Shown here one piece after another: positions 39,412-50,300 of a DNA stretch of 64,000 nt. Every line of letters begins with the position of its first letter. Position 1 is the first letter of the stretch. The translations under genes were made by a program, and so were the position numbers. Origin of the DNA: Asterochloris sp. CNOR1 (taxonomy: Eukaryota; Chlorophyta; Trebouxiophyceae; Trebouxiales; Trebouxiaceae). The stretch is from assembly GCA_963969365.1 (NCBI GenBank), contig OZ017747.1, positions 4,278,001 through 4,342,000 on the forward strand, in the 5' to 3' direction. Under the pieces are notes generated by a model, which searched no databases, was not told the DNA's origin, and was given only the letters and a program-made list of their open reading frames with translations.

Positions 39412-41492
39412 CATTGCCAGTGGCAGCGTTACCTGTCAGAGTGTCGCCAGCCACGAGGGCCCCGGTGGTGCAGCCGTTGTTGCAGAACAGCCAGACAGCG
39501 ACACCACCGTTACCAGAGAAGGTGTTGCCCACCACAAAGAGACCGTCACAGGGCCCCAGGTTGTTCTGAGTCTTGAGGCCGGGCAACCCGCGGCTGGTAT
39601 CTTGCACCGTGTTCCCACTCACAGTGACGCCGTTGCTGAAGTCTATACCGATGCCGCCAACGCCGCCCGTCATGCAGTTGCTGGTCAGCGTGTTGTCCAC
39701 AATCTGCAGCACACAAACCAACCGTGTCTTGATGCACTTATTAATTGCTGAATGCGCCCAAAACCGGCAGGCTGCCTGAGCACATGCTGAGCGCTGCCAC
39801 AGGGACTGGCCCATGTTATCTGTGTAGCAGTGCAAGCCTGGGCTGAGCGTGGGTCAAGTGCTGCCCACATGCATGCAAGGACAGGGTAGTGTTGGCAGCC
39901 CAAAGTTGGCCTGACTGCTGCTCAGTGCTGCCTCTCTGCCTGCAGGGTCTGGTGGGTGGCTCACTGGCAAGTGGGTAACCACTTTTCATCTGTGGGATGC
40001 TGCAAGCCATGGCCTGAGCACATGCTGAGTACTGCCTCCCCTGCCTGCAAGGTCAAGGCAGCTGCCCACTGGTGCTAGTACCTTCATACCCCAAATTGTA
40101 GCTCCATCTTAAGGACGCACCTGGGCACCCTGGCAGTCATTATCGGCCGTGATACCCTCATTTCCTGCAGACCAACAGCCAGCAGTGGTTGCCTGAGAAG
40201 GCCTGGAGCAGTGTTCATGTGGCTAAGCACCAGGGACTTGCCGTTGCCAGAGGCTGTGTTCCCGGTGATGGCGTTTCCTGGGCAGTGGTTCTGAGCGATT
40301 CCAATTTGACCATTGCCTGTGACAGTGCAGCCTGCCACTGAATTGCCCGCACACGTGGATGCTTGCCTGCAGACAACTATACTAGGTGACTGTGGGTACT
40401 AAATGTAAAGCAGCGATAAGGTTCTCAAAAGCGCACCCGTCAAGGACTATACCATGGACCCCGCATGCGCTCGCCTATCGCGCGATACAGGAACACATGG
40501 AAGGTCAGATATGGCATGTGTGGTGATAGAAAGGAAGTTGCATTCTCTTGCGTTGACCAATTGTGTGCACCAAACATCACCATCTGTCATGCTAGTTCAG
40601 GCGGCGCTGCAACTTGTACAGACAGCACTACTCACCTGACAGCCTTGCAGCTTGTTGCCAGCGCCGTTGATTACGAAGCCACTGAAGGGCGAGCCAGCAC
40701 AATCAATTGCAATGTTGGAGACCGTGTTCCCTGCAGCAGACACATCCAGCTAGAAAGGGGTACATAACAGCTGCAAGTTGCGGAGGCTGTATACCTGCGT
40801 AGGCAGCGGCGCTCACCATTTCCACGCACAAAGAATTGCAAGCCTGAAGGATTGCCAAAAACGATGGTAGCGCCATTTGGAGCCTCAAGTGTGACTCCAT
40901 TTATGTTTATGTTGATGTCGGTCAGGGCCTTGTAGGTGCCAGATGGCACAGATACTGTGCCTCCTGCAGTCAGTGCTTGAGTATTGAGAGACTACAACCT
41001 CAGAGTCCGGGGCCCACAGCGAATGGGCATGGGACTGACAACTCATATGATCAAGGCAGAAGCAACACTGATTGATGCAAATGCAGCGCTGCATGCACAC
41101 TGGTGGATGCAAATGCAGCGCTGCATGCACATGCTTAGCAAGCAACATGGAATAGTGGTCAGCCAGGAGGTCTGTCACAGTCTGTCCTGATTGCTGGAAC
41201 AGGTGGCTGTGGGCACTGCGCAGGTCATCAAGCTGAAGACAATGCTGCAGTGATCAAGCTAGAAAGCCATGATGATAGGTTTGACCAGGGGGCATAACTA
41301 CGATGGCAGGCCACGGATGTTACCTCCTCCCGCTGCTATGATGGCAGCATTGAAGGCTGCCGAAGTGTCGGTCGCTCCTGTCGGATCCGCAGAGTAAGGG
41401 GGCTGGGATACATCAATATTAGCAGCGCTAGCCGCTGCTAGTCCTGTACAGAGCGCGATGAAGGCGAAGCGGAATGTCCTAGCGCAATCCAT
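39356..41492 (-). CDS. Secreted pectate-lyase-3-like right-handed beta-helix protein
   Basis: The start MDCARTFRFAF is followed by a hydrophobic stretch ending AAASA, a good signal peptide with cleavage before ANIDVS. Exons: 41492-41324, 40963-40817, 40730-40636, about 40366-40242, 40164-40121, 39703-39356. Residues after the signal (DPTGATDTSAAFNAAIIAAGGG, split by intron 1, then TVSVPSGTYKAL) match the opening of pectate_lyase_3 folds, where polysaccharide-active and adhesion proteins share a parallel beta-helix. Later exons show helix coils such as VTGNG, ITGNTASGNG, VSGNTV and VVGNTFSGNGG. No catalytic residues could be assigned, so enzyme activity is not claimed. The join into the fourth exon does not close in phase; a small exon between 40636 and 40366 may be missing. 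The fourth exon ends in a GC donor. Confidence 0.8.
41074..41130. repeat. Direct repeat with a palindromic core in a beta-helix intron
   Basis: GATGCAAATGCAGCGCTGCA, continuing TGCAC, occurs at 41074 and 41106 (32-bp period). Each copy holds the perfect 14-bp palindrome ATGCAGCGCTGCAT. It lies in the first intron of the beta-helix gene. Confidence 0.9.
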
Positions 41493-43032
41493 AAGTGGTG
41501 CAGCCTGTGGTGGGTTGTGTGAGATGCCCTCAATGCTGTGCAACTGCACCTTCTTTCACTGATAATGTAAGCTTGTACTAAACAGTACGTGGCAAATGCC
41601 ATAAGTAGTATTGCTGTAGCTGGAAAAGTATCATACTTTTTGGTGCATTTGACGTCTCAGCGCCGCAAATCAATGCTTGACCCGCGGTTGCAGGACTCAA
41701 CAAGCGCCAACCCAGACAAAAATGTGTTGCAGACTGAGAATGGCTGGAAACCTCAGCATATCTGCCTGCGACAGGCATCAGGCCTGCAGCTGTAGGCATG
41801 CGCTCTTCAGTGCAACAGGGCGCTGTCATCCCTCCAACGGAGCATTTTGGTCAGATCCCATCAACATACAGTGTGTGCAGTGGGGTTGGCTCACCAGCAA
41901 AAGGCTTTGAGCCCACATCCAGGGTGGCATCTGATTTGAGATTATCACGGCAAGCCTGCCGCTGTCAGCTGCACTGCATGTCGTCTGATGGTCATGCAGC
42001 CTCCATTCCTGTGGCGCCAACGGCAATTTGTGCAACATGCAAGTTAGGCCTGCTCTTCTGCGCTGTTAGGGCCACTTTCCAGCCAAGGCAGCAAGGCAGG
42101 ACTGCTGCATAGTGGCCAGACAGTGTGTCTTTCACTATATATCGGGACCTCATCTGCTTGAGTTGTCAGATGTGGCAACTTGATGAGGAGCCCTTAACAG
42201 GCTCCTAATTCAAAGTCATGAGGCACCTTGTCCAGGAATCACACGCCCCTGAACCTTGGTTTCACAATGTTGATGCAGCTCATCATGAGTACAGACAAAT
42301 TCAGAATAAGCACTTAGAAAGCCTGACTGCAAAATGACATTGCATGTGGCCATGATCTCTTTGTGAGCCTGCTGGCCAATCTAGCAGTTACATTGCTGAC
42401 AACGAGAAAGTCTGACTGCAAAATAATGTTCTATTGCATGCCGCCATACTCTTTTTGTGCCTGCTGGCCGATATGGCACCTTTTTGCTGACAGGCTAGCC
42501 AATCACACAAGCCATCCAGCATGCCTGCAATTGCCTGTCTTCCTTCAGGCAACCACTTTTTTGTCTTGATAATGGACCAGTGCTTGATGGCTCATACACT
42601 ACAAGTATTGGTCTGACCTCAAGAGATTCCACTCCTTCAGATCTAATGAGCAATAAGTATGGGTGTTGAAATTACCGATTGCAGATTGCTGGGGAGCAAG
42701 CAGCCACCAGGAGCATTGCCCTTGTCGCCCTGCTGGGTGCAGTTAGAACCTTCACTTCTTCTTCTTGTGAGCTGTGGGCCCACAGCTGCACCGAAGCCAG
42801 CACATCTTTCAGTAGCCCAGCATGCAGTTACATCACAGCCCTGCACAACTCAGACTGAGCCATTCCCAAAAATGCTCCAGATCAGAAGCATTGCATGGGC
42901 CCTCTGATCGCATGCGGTTATTGTCCTGTCAATGGCGCATTCACTTCGATGCTGCCAGGTAGGAAATCATGCACTGGCTACCCCTGGACAGTGGCACTCC
43001 TCATAGTCAGGATCCCTGCTCAAGGTGTTTAC
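41493..43032. other. Divergent intergenic region with an ~89-bp direct repeat
   Basis: No supported gene. Two diverged copies start near 42317 and 42406: GAAAG.CTGACTGCAAAAT, then CTTTTTGTG/CTCTTTGTGAG, CCTGCTGGCC and TTGCTGACA recur in order up to about 42491. The region should contain the promoters of the beta-helix and plastid-protein genes. Confidence 0.6.
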
Positions 43033-44403
43033 ATGCCATGTCACAGGGCTCAGCGATGCAGACAGGCAAGGGGCTGCTCCCAGACAGTCTGTGCTGCTGC
43101 AGCCGCAGCAGCAGCAACCTCACCAGTGCATGGCGTAGCTTGGAGTCAGCTTGGCAGCATGCTACTTGGAGCTGGGGTCTTCCTGCTGGGCCTGGCTGCC
43201 GTCATCCTTCTGGTCGCTGCTGTGCCTCTGCTGCTGGTGGGTGTCGGCCACCTGGTGTCACTTGATTTAAGTGCTCAGCTGAGTACCAAGTCAGGCCCAT
43301 CAACCCCGAGCTCAACCTGTGACTGCACATGCATCTGCTTGTCAGTCTGCCCCCGACCTGCTCTAGTGGTAGTCGCTTCGTAGCTGCAAGGGTTTGCCTC
43401 CCTTCGGTGCCTGTGCCAGCTGCCGCCGGCAGGGTCAAGACAGTGCCCCAGCCCTTCCCTGCTCACTGCAGAGCATGCGCAGGACGGCGCTGGCCATGGA
43501 GCTGCTCCTGCATACAGTAGAGCGGGAGGTTCCTGACACAGCTGCCACGGTGCGACTCTCCGGGCTGGAGGTGGCAGACGCCATCCAGGAGGTCTCCCTG
43601 CTGGGGTGAGTTGTCAGTGCCTGCGCCTCAGGTCTGCATGGGGCAACAATCAATGTGTCTCAGCCAGGCTGCCCAAGCACCTCTTCTGGTGGCAGAGGTG
43701 CAGGTCCCAAGGTGGCTAAGCTGACTGACAACTTTTGGGGGCTCTGTGCCATAATGGGTCAGGCACGTGCACACATGTGCTGACACCAGTTCTCTGCTGG
43801 GGTCAGTGCATCACGCTTTGAGGGCAGAGCATGCTGAGCAGCAGGCTGGGCATGGCATGGCACCAGACCCATTGCAAGCTGCATGGCAGGCAGCCTTAGA
43901 GTCAGCACACAAGCATGCAGCTGCAGGGACACGCAGTCCAGTGACAATCCTCCCAAAATCTTGTTGGCCTAACCTGTTGGAACTTAGCATGCCATCCACT
44001 TTGGCTGTAGCCATTTGCAACTGCAATGCTTGGCCTGAGCTTGTGTGTGGCTTGCAGCAACGACTTGACGCGGGGTGTGCGTGCCTCAGCGCGCGCGGTG
44101 ACAGAAGCAGATGCGCAGTTGAGGCAGGGTGCTGAGCTCGCAAAAGCAGCCGTGGTCAATGGCGCAATCCCAGCGGTTCGAAACAGGGCACCTGGCGCTC
44201 GTGATGCTGTGGAGGGCAAGTTGAAGGAGAGGGCTGCCCTGCAGTACAGTCCTGGACTTGTGCGACAGATTGCCCAGTCAACCAAGGTTAGAGCCGCCAA
44301 GGCTCGCCTAGGGCTGGGCCTGACTGGGATGCTGTCGAATGCGCTTTCATATGCTGCATCAGTGCAAACTGGGCAGGAACAGGCAACTTCACAGACTTCA
44401 TAA
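43033..44403 (+). CDS. Predicted plastid membrane protein of a plant/algal family of unknown function
   Basis: Exons 43033-43236, 43472-43605 and 44058-44403 join in phase to 227 aa. The N-terminus (MPCHRAQRCRQARGCSQTVC, then an Ala run) looks like a chloroplast transit peptide. It is followed by a strong transmembrane helix (GVFLLGLAAVILLVAAVPLLL), then an amphipathic helical region (LHTVEREVPDTAATVRLSGL, EVADAIQEVSLLGNDLTRGV). This order, a membrane helix followed by RLSG-x-EVSD-type and LTxGVR motifs, is that of plant chloroplast proteins of unknown function as I remember them. The C-terminus is basic to neutral without a domain. The first exon start is a choice among upstream in-frame ATGs (42895 is another). 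Function unknown. Confidence 0.7.
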
Positions 44404-44487
44404 AGACCGCATGAAGCTTGAAAACATTCAGTTGTGTTAGATATACTTTTCTTAGCCATGAAACTGCATCATTGGCAGCACTTGTAT

Positions 44488-47179
44488 TCACCGCTTATTG
44501 AGTAACGCCTTAGCATCCTGCTGCTCTTTGACAAGAGAAGCACTGCTATACTTTGCAAGCAGCTCAGCTTTCTTCTTCTCAAGCACCCGCTGCTCGATTT
44601 CTTTCTGGTCTGGCAAGGGCACATAGGCCACATACTGCATTTCTGCTGGTGCCATTTGCTCGGCTGCCTTGCCACCCAGCTCTGCTAGTGCTGCCTCTTG
44701 CTGCTGTTCCTCGGCTTCCCACTTCGCAAGCGCCTGCAAGACAAAGTCAGTTCTGGGTGCTGCTCTCTGGCCTAGGTGCTGCTCAATGTAGGTAGTGCAT
44801 GCATCAACAAAGCCTTTGCAGCCTCCCACCTGCTGCCACCTGCACTCACATGGGCAGCCTCTTAAGCCTGCACTGCCTGCAATGCTAATCATGGGCGGCA
44901 ATCGACCGGGTACACGCATTTGTTCCAAAGGAAGGTCAGCAGCAAGTCTTGATTCCGCCAGACATGGCAAAGATGCTGTCAGCCACCTGCTGCGGTGCAG
45001 ACTCCTGTGCTGCTGGCACCGCTAAGACTTCCCTGTACCGCCTCTTCCTCTGGCTGCCTTCGACGCTCATGGGTCGACAGCCCTCATCTGTGAATTCAAT
45101 GCAGTGTCCCATGAAGAGCAAGGCCACAGGCCTGTCCTCAACAGAACCTGCTAGTTCCCCTTGTACCCACCTCTGCACTCATGACTTTCTCAGACTCCAA
45201 CGGTGCATTCCGTGCAGCCTCCCCATGCTCTTGCTGACCACAAGATCACCATGTCTGTCTTCCTCAGGATGCGCTAGCCCCCGTACCCACCTCTGCCCAC
45301 ATGACTTTCTCAAATGCACCAGTGAGCTCGAGGCACCCTCCCACCACTCCCCACCCAGCTCTACCGGCAGAACTTTGCAAACTCACTAGTGACCTTGAAG
45401 CACCCTCCCACGGGCCTTGCTCAATGTCAGTATGCCATCAAAATGACCTTCCCATCAGAACCTGTTTGACCCCTCCCAACTCACCTCTGCACGCATTGCT
45501 TTCTCCGCCTTGGCCTCCTCCCGCTCCAGGATCCCATCCTCATCATCCCTGAAGCCGTAATAGTCAGCATTGATCTTCTGGTGCATCTGGTGCTTGGTGC
45601 GCCGCACTTTGCGGGGAGGCTCCTTCTCGAACAGCTCCCGCACCCCGGGGAGCAGCTTGGCGGCACCAAAGTACTTGTACCCCTCGTTGCGCCCCGTACT
45701 GCTTCCCGTCTGGACCTGTACAGTCATAGGGGCAGTGCTTGAAGGTACAGGGGCCAGACACTAGGGGCTACGACACGTACTTGTACCCCTCATTGGGGCG
45801 CTGCCTGCAGGCCGTTCTGTTGCTCTTCTGAGCCTGCACAGGGTGGGCGGGCATGACAGCTGTAAGTACAGCACTTCTGCATTGTGATGCCAAGCCTCCA
45901 GGCCTGCACAGCAGTGTTCAAGGGTGTGCGAGTGGGAGCAGTGATGTGAGCAGAGGCAGTGAAGGGTTTGCCGGCAGGCCTGTCCTTTGTCTAAGATTGT
46001 GCAGCAGTGAGGGCCGGTCTGTGAGGGATGCGAGACAGAGGTGCGGTGCTTCTGAGCAGAGCAGCTGTGCATGCGATGTGCTACATCCTGTGCTCGAGGC
46101 CTGCCGCAGCAGTACGGTCCCAATTGTGGCGCAGCGCCTCACACCAGCCTTGGCCCCAGTCAAACTGGACAGCTTGAAAAACAGGCTTCTGGGCTAGAGT
46201 CAGCTCTGGTGCCTAGGGCTGAGCACCCGCCTAAAATCACCCCCTCTGCTGTCGTCTAGACCCTTGACTCCTCCTGCAGACGACCCTTCTCGACGGCAGC
46301 AACAGCACCTGGCCCAGGTGCTTCGCGGCCAAAGAAGCTGAGGGTCTGCCTCCCCAGCTTTATGCTATGAGCTCTGCTTTGATGGGGTGCAAGCCTGCCA
46401 GCTGTGGCGCAGGCCATGCAGGACTGCTGACCTCGTTGCCTTCGGCATCGGTCGTCTTGGGCGCGTTTTTTGCGTAGTCGGGGCCCCCCAGCTGAACAAT
46501 GCGACGCTCCCAGTGGCCCTTTTCTCTGATCAGCTTGTTGATCTCATCATTGAGGTCCCGTATTCTGCAGGCAGAGTGCTATGTCAGGGCGCCAGCAAAG
46601 AGCATCACTTCATCAGCAGCACCGATGTTGAGACACTGAAAGGATGCAGACACTGGACAGGCACATGGTGCACAGCATGGCAAGCCCACTCAGAGTTCTC
46701 TGTGTGGCCATCTGCGAGCAAAAGCCCTGCTGGCAGCACCACCCTAGGGAGGGGTGCACAGCACGCAAGGGCCTCCCAGACATTGTCAGGATGTGCCATA
46801 TGAGAGCCCAGCAGCAGTGCCTTCATCTGGTGCAGTAAGACGCTGCAGGCACATGATGCACAGCGCACAGGGGACCCCAGCAGCAGGGGACGACAGCCTT
46901 GCCTCCACTGGCAGGCGCAAGTTCTGCAGCTGCAAGCTGCTGCTCTGGAGCGCAGCACAAGACTCTGCACCTGTGGTCGCCAAGCCCTGCGTTCTGAATC
47001 TGCATGACCTTGCGTCCAACTTCCCGAAGGATCTGCTGCCGCCATTTGTCTGCCTCATTGAGGTCCCTGCACTCTGTTGCCAGGTATGGCCGCTTGGCTT
47101 TGGGTCCCTTGGCTTCATCTTGCTTGCCCTTGAGGAACCTGTTGAGCATAGACTGGGCCTTCTCCTCATTACGGGCCAT
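44488..47179 (-). CDS. ISY1: Pre-mRNA-splicing factor ISY1
   Basis: A component of the Prp19-associated/catalytic spliceosome complex in the nucleus. Four exons, 47179-46971, 46564-46432, 45715-45485 and 44733-44488, join in phase to 272 aa, close to the family length. The start MARNEEKAQSMLNRF is the canonical ISY1 opening. Then come WRQQILREV..KVMQIQNAGLG, RIRDLNDEINKLIREKGHWE, LGGPDY, GYKYFGAAKLLPGVRELFEK and a C-terminal coiled, basic segment (EIEQRVLEKKKAELLAKY). The intron between exons 3 and 4 contains decayed copies of the exon 3 end. The gene is divergent to the Slo channel gene, with 218 bp between ATGs. Confidence 0.95.
45159..45500. repeat. Decayed copies of the ISY1 exon 3 donor region
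   Basis: The real junction reads CACCTCTGCACGCATTGCTT, then TCTCCGCC (45481 onward). Copies in the intron: ACCCACCTCTGCACTCATGA, then CTTTCTCAG (near 45165) and ACCCACCTCTGCCCACATGA, then CTTTCTCAA (near 45286). A further weaker match lies near 45380. The spacing is about 120 bp. A copy of the acceptor side (GTACTTGTACCCCTC) also recurs at 45768, beside the original near 45671. Confidence 0.8.
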
Positions 47180-47397
47180 GCTGCTCTAGTCAGCCCTGGT
47201 GAGGGCTAAGCCACAGAGCAACTATAGTCTCTTCCTGCTGCCAGTAAACAGCTAGTGAGCAGATCTAATCGCTAGACTCTTGCGCAATCCCGGGACTGCG
47301 CAGAGAGCAGGTTGAGCTCAACAGGCACATGAGTAGCTACATTTAGAATTCACATGAGCTGCAAGCAGCAGGAAGCTGAAGGCTTGATGAGACAGCC
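47180..47397. promoter_or_regulatory. Putative bidirectional promoter (ISY1 / Slo channel)
   Basis: 218 bp lies between the two divergent start codons. By geometry it must carry the 5' leaders and core promoters of both genes unless upstream exons exist. No motif is claimed. Confidence 0.45.
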
Positions 47398-50300
47398 ATG
47401 TCTCTGCAGGACGCTTCAGGCACCTGTCGTCAGCTGCAGGGCCACATTCTGAGATCTCAGGTTAAGGCTACATGCATCAGAGCTGCCCAACAGAGACCGA
47501 GGCGGCCATCAAGGCATCAGAGTGCTGTGTGTGAAGTGTTGCCGGATTCTCGGGCGTTTTGTGCCAAGCCAAGACTGCACAGGGCTGGCAAGCGCAATGC
47601 ATCAGCAACTGCCTTGTCAAATGACTGGGCGGAGAAGCTGAAATCTCTGGACAGCTTTGAAGAGGTAAGCACATTTTGCCTCCATATCTTAGCTGAGTGC
47701 AGTAGACAGCCTCAGACCCTGCGTTGCTGCACCACGTCATCAGCAAATGCCCTCAAACACTTTCCTGCATTACTTGAGCCTCTGACACATGCAATGTCAA
47801 TCCAGTGCCTGAACACATCGCCCTGGCCAGCCTCACACGCTCAATCTTAGACAGCAACACCAACCTCCCCTGTCTGCAGCTGTCATGGTGGGAGCGCATC
47901 AAAGCCGTCTGTGCCCAGCTGGCCGGCCAGCCAGAGATCCGGCGCTTCCTGCAAGCAGTGCAGTTCAGCGCCAGCCTAATCTTTGTCGTGCTGTACATTT
48001 GGAGCACCTACTCCTCTCCAGCCCCATGGAGCTGGCGCTACAACCTAGACCTGTTCCTGTGCGCTGTCTTTGCTGTGGATTGGGTCTCACGAGTCATGGT
48101 GAGGACCTCAATTGTGCTGTGTGACCTTTTTGGCTGTCAGCTGGCTGCTCCTTGCTCATCAACCCTTGACAACTAGTATTGCTGTATACTGAATCTGCAA
48201 GGCAATGTGTGGAATGGAGCTGACAGCGGGCTTGAATCTCTCGCAGCCTGCATGGCAAGGAGTTTCTGTCTTGGAGGCTGAGCCTTGAGCTGCCTGCAGT
48301 TGTGAGGGCAGCCTTTCGAGAGGCCTGCCTGTGCAGGTGTTGTGCGATGTGCATAGGCTGGTCGTAGAGAGCGCATGGCATGCGGCATGCAATGGCCAGC
48401 CTTGCATGAAAGCCTGCATGGCAAGCACATGCTGTGCTGGTTGCTGTGCCCTACCATGCTTGCAGCCATGAGGAGAGCTTGCTGAACCGCTGATGCGCAG
48501 GTTGGTGCTTTGTGCACCGGCTGACTGCGCAGAGGTGCATGGCATGCGGCAGGTGGTGGCCGGGCCTTCTGTTCAATTGCAAATGTGTGCCGTATCTGCC
48601 CCAGCGATCAGGGCCACCCTAGCGGCGCACACTGCCAGCCTCCCGAAACCTCAGACCTGTCCATGAAAGGACCACGGCCTGGCTGCAGGGTGGAGTGTGG
48701 CTCTGAGGCTGCAAGGCATGCCTGTAACCCACTATCAAAAGGAATTCCGCCTGCCTTCAGGTTGCACCAAACAAGGGGGCTGTCTGTCTGAGCCTCTGAA
48801 TCGAAACGGTCTGTCACCTGCCTACAGGATGCGGAGAACCAGGGGGCTGCTGCCCTGAGCTTGTGGAACCTGCTGGACGTGCTGGCGTTTGTGCCCCCTC
48901 TGGTGGAGGCCTTCCTGATGCACGGGGCCCATGTCACCTGGTTCACCTTTGGGCGTTTTGACTTCCGATGGTTCAAGATCCTGCGGTGGGTGTGGCTGAC
49001 CAAAGGCCTGAGATTGTCTGCCTGCTGGCTGGATCTGGCTGCACCCCTGTGCCTGATGCTGTCACTGTTGGCCGACAATGAGTGCTCTCAGCAGCAGAGT
49101 GATTGAGCTCCTGCTCTTTAGAGGTGCTCGCCAGACCTTGTGCTGGCAGCAGGGTGCTGTCAGTTATCTGCACTGCTGTGATCTGCTTTGCAGCATGCAT
49201 CATATGGCACCTCTGCAGCAGTGCAATCGTGAGCATCGCATTCAGGTAGCAAGTAAGAAGCAAGGCTACCAACTTGCAATCATTATGACCTTTAGTGTCA
49301 CTAGCGCTGTATAGCCACTGACTCAGAGTGCAAGCACTGTCGGCGCTGCCACCTGTGCAGGGCGCTGCGGGTGCTGCGCATCAGCCTGCTGTCCGGTGAC
49401 CTCAACACGGTGCAGCTCAGCAGCAGTGGGGCTCTGCTGAGCGGGGCCGCCAGTGTGCGCCTGTTCCAGCTGGTGGCTTCCGTTCTCACGCTGCTGTTCA
49501 CGGCGTCCTCCATCGTGAGTCCTGACTTGGCTGCAGTCAGTCCTCATGACAGTTGGTATGCTTATTTGTTCACCCCTTGTGCCAGTCTTGCTGAAGCTTA
49601 AAGATTTGGTGATGCTCTGTCAGCGCCTGAGTCTGCCAGCTTGGTCAGTCTGCCACAATGAGAGACTATGCTATGAGTCAATAAGAACGCTAGACTCGAC
49701 CACCTGGCAGCCGCAGCAGGTTTGGTACACAGCAAATTTTGAGCCTGAAAAGCAGCCAGTTTGTGTCTGTTTGACAAGCAGCCCAGCTTTGGCAATGATG
49801 AAGCGGACCCAACCTGCTGCTGCAGGTGCACCTGTGCGAGCGCATCCCCTGGCATGAGGCTCTTTACTTTGTGACCACCACTCTGACCACTGTGGGCTAT
49901 GGTGACATGGTGCCCACCACCACCGTTGGGAAGCTGGCGGTCCTGGCCATGATCTGCGTGGGAGTGGTGGTCATCCCTGTGCAGACCAGCCAGGTGTACA
50001 GCCAGCTGACCGCGCGGCGGGTGACCCTAGGTGCGCCAATGAAGTGTTGTGTGGAGGGCATTGTCTGCAGCTTGGACCTTGGCAGACATGGCTCAGAGGT
50101 CTGGCCCCTGGCAGGCCAGACTGTGGCCACAGGCTCTGGATGTCTTGAGATGCACCTCAAGATGGGTGCAGCCCTTGGGGCCGTCGGCACTGCAGCTGCT
50201 GCAGCCATCTTTTGCCGATCCCTTTACTTGCAACCAGGCAGCTTATCTAGGAAGATGATTCGAACGCAAGCTGTACACCGTGTACTGGGCCCTGCAGGGG

